From NCBI RefSeq assembly GCF_035514885.1, contig NZ_DATJCH010000010.1, positions 62,001 through 126,000 of the forward strand: 64,000 bases of DNA. The letters run 5' to 3'. Of this stretch, positions 24,802 through 33,672 are shown one piece after another; position 1 is the first letter of the stretch, and each line of letters begins with the position of its first letter. This DNA is from Albibacterium sp035514885 (GTDB lineage Bacteria > Bacteroidota > Bacteroidia > Sphingobacteriales > Sphingobacteriaceae). The notes beneath the pieces are model-generated. The model was not told where the DNA came from and searched no databases. It worked only from the letters and a program-made list of their open reading frames with translations. A program made the position numbers and the translations under genes.

Positions 24802-25905
24802 ATGAAAATTCACTTTAAAAACCCTTTGTTAGCAAGCTTTGTATTGCTTTCTGTAATTCTTGCATCTTGTTCAAAAGATAACTCGTTAACTCCTGAGGAG
24901 CAGCCCGACCCGGTAAGTGGAGTCTATGTTTTGAATGAAGGAGACTTTCAGGCAAATAATGCTAGCCTTTCTTACATTGATTTCTTAACAGGTAATCTTA
25001 CACCTGATATTTATGGAACAGCAAACTCTTCAGATCCTTCTAACCCAAAAGCTTTAGGTGATATAGCTAGTGATATGGATATATATGGAAGCTTGCTATA
25101 TGTAGTTGTTAACGAGTCTAATAAAATTGAAATATTAAATGCTTCTACAGCTAAAATTGTTAAAACTATTAATATTGATCAGCCTCGTTATATTGCTTTT
25201 CATAGCGGAAAGGCATTTATTACTTCTTATACAGATCACGTGTTTGTATTGGATACTTTAAGTAAAACAATAACTGCTCAGATTAAAGTAGGTCGTACTC
25301 CAGAACAGATTGTAGCATCGGGAAATAGATTATATGTAGCAAATGCCGGATGGGCAGATGCTATAACCGGAGGCGAATACGATAATACAGTTTCTGTAAT
25401 TGATCCGGTTCTACTGAAAGAAGAAAGCAAGATTACGGTTGCTGATAATATTGATATTATTTTTGCTGATAATAAAGGTAAATTATATGTAAGCTCAACA
25501 GACATCTATAATACTGTTGATTGGAGTATTTTAAAACCTTCTCGTTTATATAGAATTGATACCAAAACAAATAAAGTAGACAAGGAATATGAATTTGGCG
25601 CTCATTTAATGGCATTTACTAAAAATAAGGCTTATTTAGTAAGTAATAATTATAAAGCAGGAGAGGATACTTTCTTGGAGATGGATTTGGGAACTGAAAC
25701 TTTAACAGAATCGGATATTTTTAAAGGGGTTGAATTGGATCACCTTTATGGTTTAGCGGTTGATTCTGATAACGGAGATATATGGCTTTCTGATGCTAAC
25801 TACGGGCAGTTAGGTAAAGTTCGCCGCTACAATAAAGCATTGGATAAGATCGATTTGACTTATACAACGGGCGCTTTTCCTTCAGTATTCGTATTTAAGA
25901 GATAA
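24802..25905 (+). CDS. btuG: BtuG-like surface lipoprotein with beta-propeller fold (DUF5074/YncE-like)
   Basis: A lipoprotein signal peptide ends in ILASC (Cys23 lipidated). The rest consists of repeated beta-propeller blades of YncE type (LYVVVNESNKIEILNAST, AFITSYTDHVFVLDT, LYVANAGWADAITGGEYDNTVSVID, LYVSSTDIY, IWLSDANYG). In Bacteroides the surface lipoprotein BtuG of this architecture binds B12 with very high affinity and sits on BtuB. Here the gene is next to btuB in the same riboswitch-controlled unit, so the same job is inferred. Identity with BtuG was not tested by search. A strong terminator follows. Confidence 0.75.
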   Translation: MKIHFKNPLLASFVLLSVILASCSKDNSLTPEEQPDPVSGVYVLNEGDFQANNASLSYIDFLTGNLTPDIYGTANSSDPSNPKALGDIASDMDIYGSLLYVVVNESNKIEILNASTAKIVKTINIDQPRYIAFHSGKAFITSYTDHVFVLDTLSKTITAQIKVGRTPEQIVASGNRLYVANAGWADAITGGEYDNTVSVIDPVLLKEESKITVADNIDIIFADNKGKLYVSSTDIYNTVDWSILKPSRLYRIDTKTNKVDKEYEFGAHLMAFTKNKAYLVSNNYKAGEDTFLEMDLGTETLTESDIFKGVELDHLYGLAVDSDNGDIWLSDANYGQLGKVRRYNKALDKIDLTYTTGAFPSVFVFKR

Positions 25906-25918
25906 ATGAAAACCAGCC

Positions 25919-25975
25919 ATTCTAATAAACAAGAAGGGGGATGCCAATAGCATCCCCCTTCTTGTTTATTAGAAT
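25919..25975. terminator. Bidirectional terminator after btuG
   Basis: A perfect 26-bp stem (core AAGAAGGGGGATGC) with a 5-nt loop separates btuG from the convergent DUF6600-type gene. AT-rich arms give T tracts in either direction. Confidence 0.85.
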
Positions 25976-25979
25976 ATTT

Positions 25980-27260
25980 TTATCTGCTACTTCGTTCACT
26001 GCGAGCTCTACTTTGTGTGCTTCTTCCAGAAGCTGCAGAAGATGAACCCTTCGAAGGACTGGCACTGCGAACAGTTCTTGTTGCTGATGAACGATCTGCT
26101 GAAGAACGAGCTGTGCTTGGTCGAGCTTTTGTTTGACGAGTTGCCGGTGCTGTTTGACGAGCAGGGGTGCTTCTCTGCGTTGTAGTACGACTCTGTGTTG
26201 TAGTACGACTCTGTGTTGCCGAGCGGCTTTGCGTTGCAGAAGAATTCGGTGTTGTTACTCGCCTACTAGGAGCAGTTGACCTTCCTTGTGCATCGCTGCT
26301 CTGACCCTGTGCAGGAGCTGTCGTACGTACAGGATTAGTTGCAGTAGGACGTTGTGTTGTCGGACGAGTAGTAGTTGAGCGACTTTGTTCTGGTCGCGTT
26401 GTTGCTGCTCTTCCTGTGTTCACTGTATTACCCGGTCTTTCAGAGTTCCTTGGCGATACTGCTGTTGGACGTTCACTTCTATTAACATCGTTGATGCTGG
26501 CAACACGTGATGGTCTGCTTGTTGTACGAGTTGATTGGTTGATCTGCGGACGGTAAATTGAAACCGATCTTGAATCAATCGTAGCTCTGCCCGGACGGCT
26601 GCTATTATTTACATTATAAACTCTTACTGGTTTACGGGTTGCGCGTTCCAACTCACTTCGTCCAGGTCCACCATAATAGTTACGGTTATTATAAACATAA
26701 ACATTGTTTATAATTGTGGTGCGATTATAGAAATTATTGTACCTGCTATAAGGTGTATAATAACTATAAATACGCGGACTAAAGAAGTAACGTTGAGGAA
26801 CAAATACCCAATGACTTAGCGGTATATTGATGCTCACACCAAAGCTAACTCCGGGACCGAGAGGAGCCCACCCATATTGTCCGCCTCCCTGGCGCCAAGA
26901 TACCCATGCTGGTCCCCATTCATATCCCGGAACCCAGGCCCAACCGTAATTGTTGTTAAATACCCAATTACCATAGTGAAAAGGAGCCCATCCCCAATCA
27001 TAATCAGAATACCAGGTATTTCCGTACTCTGTATTAATCCAATGACCATTGGTTGCATAAGGTCTAAAGTCTCCTCTTACATCAGGTAACCAAATATATC
27101 CATACTGTGGATCATTTATCCATTGTCCGTAAGGAGAAAGTTCATCATAGAATAGCTGAAACGACACTTGTTCATTTTGTGCCTGAACTTGTTTGAGCCC
27201 GGTGCCTAAAAATAGGAAGATAGCTGCAAGGCTAAGAATTATTTTATGTGCGTTTTTCAT
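25980..27260 (-). CDS. Secreted W/Y-rich protein of DUF6600 type with low-complexity tail
   Basis: A signal peptide (1-28, ending QVQAQ) is followed by a domain (about 33-150) crowded with aromatic repeats such as YGYIWLP, YDWGWAPFHYG and YGWAWVPGYEWGPAW, the YxWGxW style found in Bacteroidota DUF6600 proteins. The C-terminal half (about 200-426) is a low-complexity region of Ser, Thr, Arg, Pro and Gln including perfect six-residue repeats (TTTQSR). The molecular function is unknown; extracytoplasmic location is clear. In relatives the aromatic domain often occurs next to FecR-like proteins, but none is here. Confidence 0.72.
   Translation of the reverse strand: MKNAHKIILSLAAIFLFLGTGLKQVQAQNEQVSFQLFYDELSPYGQWINDPQYGYIWLPDVRGDFRPYATNGHWINTEYGNTWYSDYDWGWAPFHYGNWVFNNNYGWAWVPGYEWGPAWVSWRQGGGQYGWAPLGPGVSFGVSINIPLSHWVFVPQRYFFSPRIYSYYTPYSRYNNFYNRTTIINNVYVYNNRNYYGGPGRSELERATRKPVRVYNVNNSSRPGRATIDSRSVSIYRPQINQSTRTTSRPSRVASINDVNRSERPTAVSPRNSERPGNTVNTGRAATTRPEQSRSTTTRPTTQRPTATNPVRTTAPAQGQSSDAQGRSTAPSRRVTTPNSSATQSRSATQSRTTTQSRTTTQRSTPARQTAPATRQTKARPSTARSSADRSSATRTVRSASPSKGSSSAASGRSTQSRARSERSSR
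26179..26232 (-). repeat. 18-bp tandem repeat within the DUF6600-type gene
   Basis: Two identical 18-bp units (26179-26196 and 26197-26214) followed by a diverged one encode a hexapeptide repeat in the low-complexity tail. The unit length keeps the frame, so copy number can change without breaking the gene. Confidence 0.8.
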
Positions 27261-27419
27261 GTCTTTATCGATTATTGTTTCGTTGTTTCTATCTCTATGA
27301 CGAAGTTTACCTACTTAAGGTTTAATTATAGTTAATAAATAATAAATATTTGTTAATTATTTATTAAACGATAAAATTAAATAAGTTCCTTATTTGTGCT
27401 GTTTTAATAATATAACTTT

Positions 27420-27427
27420 TAATTTTG
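27420..27427 (+). promoter_or_regulatory. -7 box of the mla operon
   Basis: TAATTTTG matches TAnnTTTG and lies 46 bp before the mlaE ATG. A TTG is present but 23 bp away, which is longer than usual. Confidence 0.45.
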
Positions 27428-27473
27428 CCTGATATTGCTATAGAGCAAAAATTATCATTTCTAATATAGATAA

Positions 27474-28238
27474 ATGATTTCAAAGACGATTGATAAATAC
27501 CTTGTAGAGTTAGCTGAAATCCACCGTTTTGTGATGCGCTTTTTTAGAGAGGTTTTTGTAGGACCTTTTGAGTTTAAGGAGATTATTCGCCAATGCTATG
27601 AAATAGGAGTGAAATCACTTCCCTTAATTTCTCTAACAGGTTTTATTATAGGTGTAGTTTTCACAAAGCAATCCCGTCCTTCTTTAGCAGACTTCGGAGC
27701 TCAGGCCATGCTTCCTGCTTTAATTGCCATAGCTGTTATCAGGGCTTTGGCACCTTTGGTTACTGCCTTAATTGCTGCCGGTAAAGTTGGTTCTCAAATC
27801 GGTGCAGAACTAGGCTCCATGAAGGTTTCAGAACAAATTGAAGCCATGGAGGTATCCGGAACAAACCCTTTTAAATTTCTAGTTGTTAGCAGGGTAGTAG
27901 CTACTTCGGTAATGATCCCTATTCTTATGTTTTATACGGCTTTTGTAGCACTTATGGGAGCACAAATGAACATAGCTCAAAACGAAGCGACAACCATAAC
28001 TGTATTTTTTACAGAAGTATTCGATGCGATCACTTTTAGAGACGTCTTTTCATCTTTAATTAAGTCTATTGTATTTGGGTTCACCATTGGAATTGTGGGT
28101 TGCTTTCAAGGTTATACATCTTCTAAAGGAACAGAAGGAGTAGGAAGAGCAGCTAACTGGGCAGTAGTAATGTCCATGTTCCTGATTTTTATAGAAGAGT
28201 TGCTGATTGTTCAAATATTACAGCTAATACCTCAATAA
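27474..28238 (+). CDS. mlaE: MlaE-type lipid ABC transporter permease
   Basis: This 254-residue inner-membrane protein has about five hydrophobic segments and the MlaE hallmark EAMEVSGTNPFKFLVVSRVVA (near 123), plus GAELGSMKVSEQIEA. Together with MlaF and MlaD it moves phospholipids or other hydrophobic substrates across the periplasm to keep outer-membrane asymmetry. It begins an operon whose next ATG overlaps its stop (TAATG), so translation is coupled. No mlaB, mlaC or mlaA is adjacent. Confidence 0.92.
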   Translation: MISKTIDKYLVELAEIHRFVMRFFREVFVGPFEFKEIIRQCYEIGVKSLPLISLTGFIIGVVFTKQSRPSLADFGAQAMLPALIAIAVIRALAPLVTALIAAGKVGSQIGAELGSMKVSEQIEAMEVSGTNPFKFLVVSRVVATSVMIPILMFYTAFVALMGAQMNIAQNEATTITVFFTEVFDAITFRDVFSSLIKSIVFGFTIGIVGCFQGYTSSKGTEGVGRAANWAVVMSMFLIFIEELLIVQILQLIPQ

Positions 28239-29011
28239 TGAAGAAGGCAAAAGACTTTATAAAATACGATGAATCGGTCATTACGATTCGTGATCTGTAT
28301 AAATCTTTCGGCGACCTGCATATTTTGCGAGGTGTAGATTTAGACTTGTATCAAGGTGAGAACTTAGTGGTTTTAGGTAGGTCCGGAACCGGAAAGTCGG
28401 TTTTAATTAAGATTATTGTTGGCTTATTGCAAGCCGATAGTGGCCAAGTTGAAGTTTTAGGAAACTCATTGAAAGATATTTCTGTTAAAGACTTACAGGC
28501 TCTACGCCTGAAGGTAGGATTCTCATTTCAAAGTAGTGCGCTTTATGATAGCATGACTGTTCGGGAAAATCTTGAGTTTCCATTGGTCCGCGTAAATCGT
28601 AATTTAACGCGTAAGGAAATAAATACAGCTGTAACGACTGTGCTTGATGCGGTGGATTTATTGCAATCCATTGATCAAATGCCTTCTGAGCTTTCCGGCG
28701 GACAAAGGAAACGTATTGGTATTGCCAGAACCTTGATCTTGCGTCCTGAAATCATGCTTTATGATGAGCCTACAGCCGGACTAGATCCATTAACTTGTAT
28801 AGAAATTAATAAATTAATAAATGAAGTGCAAGATCGTTTCAAGACTTCATCAATTATTATTACCCACGATTTAGCTTGCGCGAAAAGCGTTGGCGATCGC
28901 ATTGTAATGCTACTTGACGGAACTTTTGAAAGACAAGGTAGCTTCGATGATATTTTCGATACGGATGATCCACGGGTTAAGCCGTTCCGTGATTATAATT
29001 TTATAGAATAA
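28238..29011 (+). CDS. mlaF: MlaF-type ABC transporter ATP-binding protein
   Basis: The 257-residue ATPase has Walker A GRSGTGKS (47-54), a Q-loop FQSS, signature LSGGQRKR, Walker B MLYDEPTAGLDP and the switch histidine in IITHD. It powers the MlaE permease. It starts within the stop codon of mlaE and ends 1 bp before mlaD. Confidence 0.93.
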   Translation: MKKAKDFIKYDESVITIRDLYKSFGDLHILRGVDLDLYQGENLVVLGRSGTGKSVLIKIIVGLLQADSGQVEVLGNSLKDISVKDLQALRLKVGFSFQSSALYDSMTVRENLEFPLVRVNRNLTRKEINTAVTTVLDAVDLLQSIDQMPSELSGGQRKRIGIARTLILRPEIMLYDEPTAGLDPLTCIEINKLINEVQDRFKTSSIIITHDLACAKSVGDRIVMLLDGTFERQGSFDDIFDTDDPRVKPFRDYNFIE

Positions 29012-29012
29012 T

Positions 29013-30017
29013 ATGAATTCAGCAGAAAGAAAACGTTCGATAATTGTAGGTTTATTTGTCTTTTTTGGCATTATTATCCTACTCGCCGGAATTTTCATAA
29101 TTGGCGGACAGCAGAATCGCTTTGGCAACGTTGTGCATATAACAGCAGTTTTTGATAATATTGGCGGATTGAAGAAAGGTGGAAATGTGTGGTTTTCGGG
29201 AGTGAAAATCGGAACCATCAGAGAGATTAGCTTTACAGAAGATAGCCGTGTAAAAATTGATATGGTTATTAATGAAGAATCGAAAGAATACGTTCGGAAG
29301 GACGCATCTGCGGTTATCAGTTCGGAAGGCTTTATTGGTAATAAAATGATTGTCATTGAAGGCGGAAGCAGCGAAATGGCTTATGTTGAAAATGGAGACC
29401 AGTTACGTTCTAAAGCAGGAAACGACACGGAAGCTATGATGGCAACCCTACAAGTAAACAATGAGAATCTGGTTTCAATAACGGATAATATTAAAAACCT
29501 GAGTGAAAGAGTAAGAAAGGGAGAGGGAGCTATCGGTGCATTTTTTACAGACTCCATGATGGCTGTAAATATGAAAGCAATGATGCAGAATTTAAATCAG
29601 GCGGCCTTAAACTCAAAGAGAGTTTCAGAGAACCTGGAAACGTTTACTGCTAAATTAAATAATGATGGCGCTTTGACCAATGATCTACTGACAGATACCG
29701 TTGTGTTTAAAAGCCTTAAGGCTTCTGTTGCTCAGTTAGAAAGTGTTACTCAAAATGCGTCTGAGCTGACTAAGAATTTAAGCGATGCAAGCAGTAAGCT
29801 TAATGATAGTGATAATGCGCTTGGATTATTGTTAAATGACCCTGCTACAGCCGATCAGCTGAAACAAACAATGGGTAATCTGGAGTCAAGTACTTATAAA
29901 CTAGATAGAAATATGGAAGCTTTACAGTCTAACTTCCTGTTTCGTGGTTTCTTCAAAAAGGAAGCAAAAAGAGCGGAAGCTGCTCGCCAAGATTCTATTA
30001 AAAATAGCAATCAATAA
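29013..30017 (+). CDS. mlaD: MlaD/MCE-domain substrate-binding protein
   Basis: A single N-terminal membrane anchor (about 10-32, IIVGLFVFFGIIILLAGIFIIGG) is followed by an MCE domain (about 38-118; AVFDNIGGLKKGGNVWFSGVKIGTI) and a long helical coiled-coil tail (about 140-300) rich in N, L, S and K. MCE proteins form hexameric rings in the periplasm. The gene completes the mlaE-mlaF-mlaD operon and is convergent with queE. Confidence 0.9.
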   Translation: MNSAERKRSIIVGLFVFFGIIILLAGIFIIGGQQNRFGNVVHITAVFDNIGGLKKGGNVWFSGVKIGTIREISFTEDSRVKIDMVINEESKEYVRKDASAVISSEGFIGNKMIVIEGGSSEMAYVENGDQLRSKAGNDTEAMMATLQVNNENLVSITDNIKNLSERVRKGEGAIGAFFTDSMMAVNMKAMMQNLNQAALNSKRVSENLETFTAKLNNDGALTNDLLTDTVVFKSLKASVAQLESVTQNASELTKNLSDASSKLNDSDNALGLLLNDPATADQLKQTMGNLESSTYKLDRNMEALQSNFLFRGFFKKEAKRAEAARQDSIKNSNQ

Positions 30018-30019
30018 GA

Positions 30020-30643
30020 TTAAGGGATATTCATAAACTTATGGGTCTGTAATGAAACTTCCCACTGCGGGTTGTTCATTACATACTCAATGATAAGCGG
30101 AGTCATCTTCGCTGCATTTGACCATTCCGGTTGTAAATAAAGCTTACAGCTGGGAGATACTAACTTTGCATAATCTTCTGCCCATTGAAAATCGCTCTTA
30201 TTAAAGATAATGATCTTTAGTTCGTGTGCAAAAGGAGTAATGTCGGGCCGGGGTGATTTAAACTTTTTAGGAGATAGACAAATCCAGTCCCATTGTCCCG
30301 AAAGTGGGTAGGCCCCGGAAGTTTCAATAAAAGTCTGTATGTCATTTTCTTTTAACTTTCGGGTAAGGTAATCCATGTTGTAGATAAGAGGCTCACCACC
30401 GGTTACTACGACCGTTTTTGCAGGATATTGTTTAGCATGTTCAACAATCTTATCAGCAGCAGTTAAAGGGTGAATAGAGGCATCCCAGCTTTCTTTTACA
30501 TCGCACCAATGACATCCAACATCACAACCTCCGAGACGAATAAAATAGGCAGCTTTACCCGTATTATATCCTTCGCCTTGAATTGTATAAAACTCTTCCA
30601 TTAAAGGAAGTAAAGTACCATCTTCAGGAACTGAATTACTCAT
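30020..30643 (-). CDS. queE: 7-carboxy-7-deazaguanine synthase
   Basis: This radical SAM enzyme contracts 6-carboxytetrahydropterin to 7-carboxy-7-deazaguanine for queuosine/preQ0 synthesis. The 207-residue protein has a CxxxCxxC cluster (Cys40, Cys44, Cys47 in LGGCDVGCHWCD), FYTIQGEG near the start and the TGGEPL motif. The frame continues 31 codons upstream inside folD, but the ATG at 30643 (MSNSVPEDG) overlaps the folD stop by one base (TAATG), the typical coupling seen also in mlaEF, so I use that start. Other queuosine genes are not in the window. Confidence 0.93.
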   Translation of the reverse strand: MSNSVPEDGTLLPLMEEFYTIQGEGYNTGKAAYFIRLGGCDVGCHWCDVKESWDASIHPLTAADKIVEHAKQYPAKTVVVTGGEPLIYNMDYLTRKLKENDIQTFIETSGAYPLSGQWDWICLSPKKFKSPRPDITPFAHELKIIIFNKSDFQWAEDYAKLVSPSCKLYLQPEWSNAAKMTPLIIEYVMNNPQWEVSLQTHKFMNIP

Positions 30644-31521
30644 TAGTAGATTTCCTTTTTTGCTGACTTCAGTGTGTTCTTCAATAAGCCAACAATTGTC
30701 ATTAATCCAACACCACCCGGTACCGGACTGATCCATGAGCTTTTTGGAGCTACATGATCAAAATCAACATCGCCAAATAGTTTGTAACCCGACTTTGTTT
30801 CAGACGATTGTTCTCTGTTAATTCCAACATCGATGATAATAGCACCGTCTTTAACCATATCAGCAGTTACAAAATTCTTTTTACCAATAGCTGCAACAAT
30901 GATATCTGCTTGCTTTATAAAAGCCGGAAGATCTTTTGTTCTGCTGTGGGTAAGTGTAACTGTACAATTGCCGGGTTGGCTGTTGCGTGCAAGTAAAATA
31001 CTCATCGGACTGCCTACAATATTGCTTCTGCCAACTACTACCGCATGTTTACCAGCAGTTTCTATCTGGTAGTATTCCAACATTAACATAATGCCGTAAG
31101 GTGTAGCAGGAATAAAACAAGGTAGGTTTCGCATCATTCTGCCTAAATTAACAGGATGAAATCCGTCTACATCTTTTCTGTAATCTATAGTTTCTGTAAC
31201 CTTCTCCGGGTCAATATGTTTTGGTAATGGAAGTTGTACAATTAGACCGTCTACACCCTCATCTGCATTAATCTCTCTTATTTTTTGGAGAACTTCTTCT
31301 TCAGAAACATTTTCATCATAACGAATCAGAGAAGATTGGAAATTTACCTTCTCGCAATTCTTCATTTTGCTGGCAACATACGTTTCACTTCCACCATCAT
31401 TGCCAACTAAAATAGCTACCAAATGAGGCTTTCTGCCATTCTTATTATAAAAGTCGAGTGCTTCTGCAGCAATATCTTCTTTGATTTTTGCTGAGACAAG
31501 TTTACCATCTAATAATTCCAT
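30643..31521 (-). CDS. folD: Bifunctional methylenetetrahydrofolate dehydrogenase/cyclohydrolase
   Basis: FolD interconverts 5,10-methylene-THF and 10-formyl-THF. Motifs are YVASKMKNCEKVNF with the catalytic lysine, VQLPLPKHID, GFHPVNLG, the NADP-binding VVGRSNIVGSP, and PVPGGVGLMT. The 292 residues are the family norm. It lies between lepA (8 bp upstream) and queE (overlapping), in one minus-strand operon. Confidence 0.96.
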   Translation of the reverse strand: MELLDGKLVSAKIKEDIAAEALDFYNKNGRKPHLVAILVGNDGGSETYVASKMKNCEKVNFQSSLIRYDENVSEEEVLQKIREINADEGVDGLIVQLPLPKHIDPEKVTETIDYRKDVDGFHPVNLGRMMRNLPCFIPATPYGIMLMLEYYQIETAGKHAVVVGRSNIVGSPMSILLARNSQPGNCTVTLTHSRTKDLPAFIKQADIIVAAIGKKNFVTADMVKDGAIIIDVGINREQSSETKSGYKLFGDVDFDHVAPKSSWISPVPGGVGLMTIVGLLKNTLKSAKKEIY

Positions 31522-31529
31522 TGTGTTTT

Positions 31530-33317
31530 TTAGTCTAATTTTAATACAGCCATGAAAGCAGATTGCGGAATTTCCACATTCCCTACTTGGCGCATTCTCT
31601 TTTTACCCTTTTTTTGTTTTTCAAGAAGCTTACGTTTCCTGGAAATGTCACCACCATAACATTTAGCGGTTACATCTTTACGTAATGCCCGAACACTTTC
31701 TCTCGCTATAATTTTCGCACCGATAGATGCCTGAATAATAATTTCAAATTGCTGACGGGGAATTAATTCTTTTAACTTCTCACAGATTCTTTTCCCAAAC
31801 TCATACGAATTGCTTCTATGAATCAATGAAGAAAGAGCATCTACAGGTTCAGAGTTTAACCGAATATCCAAACGAACCAGATCGGATTGTTTATAGCCAA
31901 TCTGATGGTAGTCAAAAGAGGCATAACCTTTTGATATAGTCTTTAATTTATCATAGAAATCAAAGACGATTTCTCCCATCGGCATTTCGAAAATCAATTC
32001 AACCCGATCAGAAGTTAAATAGGACTGATTTATAATCATCCCCCTTTTCTGAATACATAAAGACATTACCGGACCAACATAGTCTGATTTTGTAATGATA
32101 CTTGCCTTAATGAAGGGTTCTTCAATGTATTGAATTTTACTAATATCAGGCAGGTCTGATGGATTGTTAACTTTTATCTCACCATCCTTTGTCGTATGAG
32201 CAATATAAGAAACGTTAGGAACGGTAGTTATTACCGTCATATCAAACTCGCGCTCCAACCTTTCCTGAATAATCTCCATATGGAGCATACCCAAGAACCC
32301 GCAACGGAATCCAAAACCCAAAGCTGCCGATGACTCAGGCTCAAATACAAGCGATGCATCATTCAATTGCAAACGATGCATACTTTCTCTGAGTTCTTCA
32401 TAATCTTCCGTATCTACAGGATAAATTCCTGCAAATACCATGGGCTTAACCTCTTCAAAACCCTGAATAGCCACTGTGCTAGGTCTTAAAACATTCGTTA
32501 TGGTATCTCCAACTTTAACTTCGCGCGCTTCTTTTATACCCGAAACGATATAACCCACATCTCCGGTTGATATTTTATCCTTAGGCGCTTGTGTAAGCTT
32601 TAAGGTTCCTACTTCGTCAGCATAATATTCTTTACCGGTGGCAATAAACTTTACACGGTCGCCCTTTTTTATTTCTCCGTTCTGCACTTTAAAATAAGCC
32701 ATAATCCCACGAAAGGAATTATATACCGAATCAAATATTAAAGCTTGTAGTGGAGCTTCAGGATCACCAACAGGTGCCGGAACCCTTTTAATGATAGCTT
32801 CTAAAATTTTATCTACACCTAATCCCGTTTTTCCAGATGCCGGAATAATATCTTCTCTTTTCCCGCCTATTAATTCAATAATCTGATCTTTTACTTCTTC
32901 CGGCATAGCACCAGGAAGATCCATTTTATTTAATATAGGGATGATCTCCAAGTCATGCTCCATTGCCAAATAAAGGTTGGAGATGGTTTGTGCCTGAATA
33001 CCTTGAGAAGCATCCACAATTAATAGCGCTCCTTCGCAGGCAGCTATTGAACGTGAAACTTCATAGGAGAAATCGACGTGTCCGGGAGTATCAATTAAGT
33101 TGAAAATATATTTTTGACCTTCAAAGATATAATCCATCTGAATGGCATGGCTCTTAATGGTAATACCACGTTCTCTTTCTAAGTCCATATTATCCAATAC
33201 CTGGTTCTGAGACTCACGTTGAGTTACTGTTTGTGTATGTTCCAACAAGCGATCTGCGAGGGTGCTTTTGCCATGATCGATATGGGCAATAATACAAAAA
33301 TTGCGAATATGCTTCAT
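31530..33317 (-). CDS. lepA: Elongation factor 4 (LepA)
   Basis: The 595-residue translational GTPase shows G1 AHIDHGKST, G3 DTPGHVDF, G4 NKMD, EF-G-like domains II and V, and the specific C-terminal domain (YGGDISRKRKLLEKQKKGKKRMR). It acts on ribosomes, favouring back-translocation or assembly under stress. It heads the lepA-folD-queE operon. Confidence 0.97.
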   Translation of the reverse strand: MKHIRNFCIIAHIDHGKSTLADRLLEHTQTVTQRESQNQVLDNMDLERERGITIKSHAIQMDYIFEGQKYIFNLIDTPGHVDFSYEVSRSIAACEGALLIVDASQGIQAQTISNLYLAMEHDLEIIPILNKMDLPGAMPEEVKDQIIELIGGKREDIIPASGKTGLGVDKILEAIIKRVPAPVGDPEAPLQALIFDSVYNSFRGIMAYFKVQNGEIKKGDRVKFIATGKEYYADEVGTLKLTQAPKDKISTGDVGYIVSGIKEAREVKVGDTITNVLRPSTVAIQGFEEVKPMVFAGIYPVDTEDYEELRESMHRLQLNDASLVFEPESSAALGFGFRCGFLGMLHMEIIQERLEREFDMTVITTVPNVSYIAHTTKDGEIKVNNPSDLPDISKIQYIEEPFIKASIITKSDYVGPVMSLCIQKRGMIINQSYLTSDRVELIFEMPMGEIVFDFYDKLKTISKGYASFDYHQIGYKQSDLVRLDIRLNSEPVDALSSLIHRSNSYEFGKRICEKLKELIPRQQFEIIIQASIGAKIIARESVRALRKDVTAKCYGGDISRKRKLLEKQKKGKKRMRQVGNVEIPQSAFMAVLKLD

Positions 33318-33347
33318 TTATGGGAATAAGAAATGCGTTTTAAAAGG

Positions 33348-33355
33348 CAAAGATA
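33348..33355 (-). promoter_or_regulatory. -7 box of the lepA operon
   Basis: TATCTTTG followed by C on the minus strand matches the consensus and lies about 31 bp before the lepA ATG. The -33 region shows only TTT. Confidence 0.45.
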
Positions 33356-33537
33356 AATCTTTGATTTGTAAAACGAGCAGAATTATTTATTAGGCATGAT
33401 ATTTCCTTGTTTTTCTTCATCAGAACGATTTTTTAAAGGATCGGGTAAGGGATTTCTCCTGATTTTAAGAAAGCTGTACTAAACTAGTCCGTACCAAGAT
33501 AGTACCTCGTATAAGATTCCAGAGAGCTTTCACTCTA

Positions 33538-33595
33538 ATTCAAGTGTTATGTCTACGCTATTTTGGTCGAAAAAGCGTAGACATAACACTTGAAT
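33538..33595. repeat. Long perfect inverted repeat between lepA and the AI-2E transporter gene
   Basis: Arms of 22 bp (33538-33559 and 33574-33595, core GTGTTATGTCTACGCT) pair perfectly around a 14-nt loop that can itself extend the stem with TTT/AAA. It lacks a T-run beyond the arm, so it is not a classical terminator. The rest of the 33361-33672 gap holds no gene I can support. Confidence 0.75.
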
Positions 33596-33672
33596 AGCAC
33601 TGGAAAAACTGTAGGATGTATTACAAGGTATGGACAAGGGTCATAGAAGGTCTGGATCGCTCAGGGTGAAGA

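Noticed and set aside
30644..30736. N-terminal extension of queE
   Set aside because: It lies in folD in another frame; the ATG at 30643 overlaps the folD stop as TAATG, which is typical coupling.
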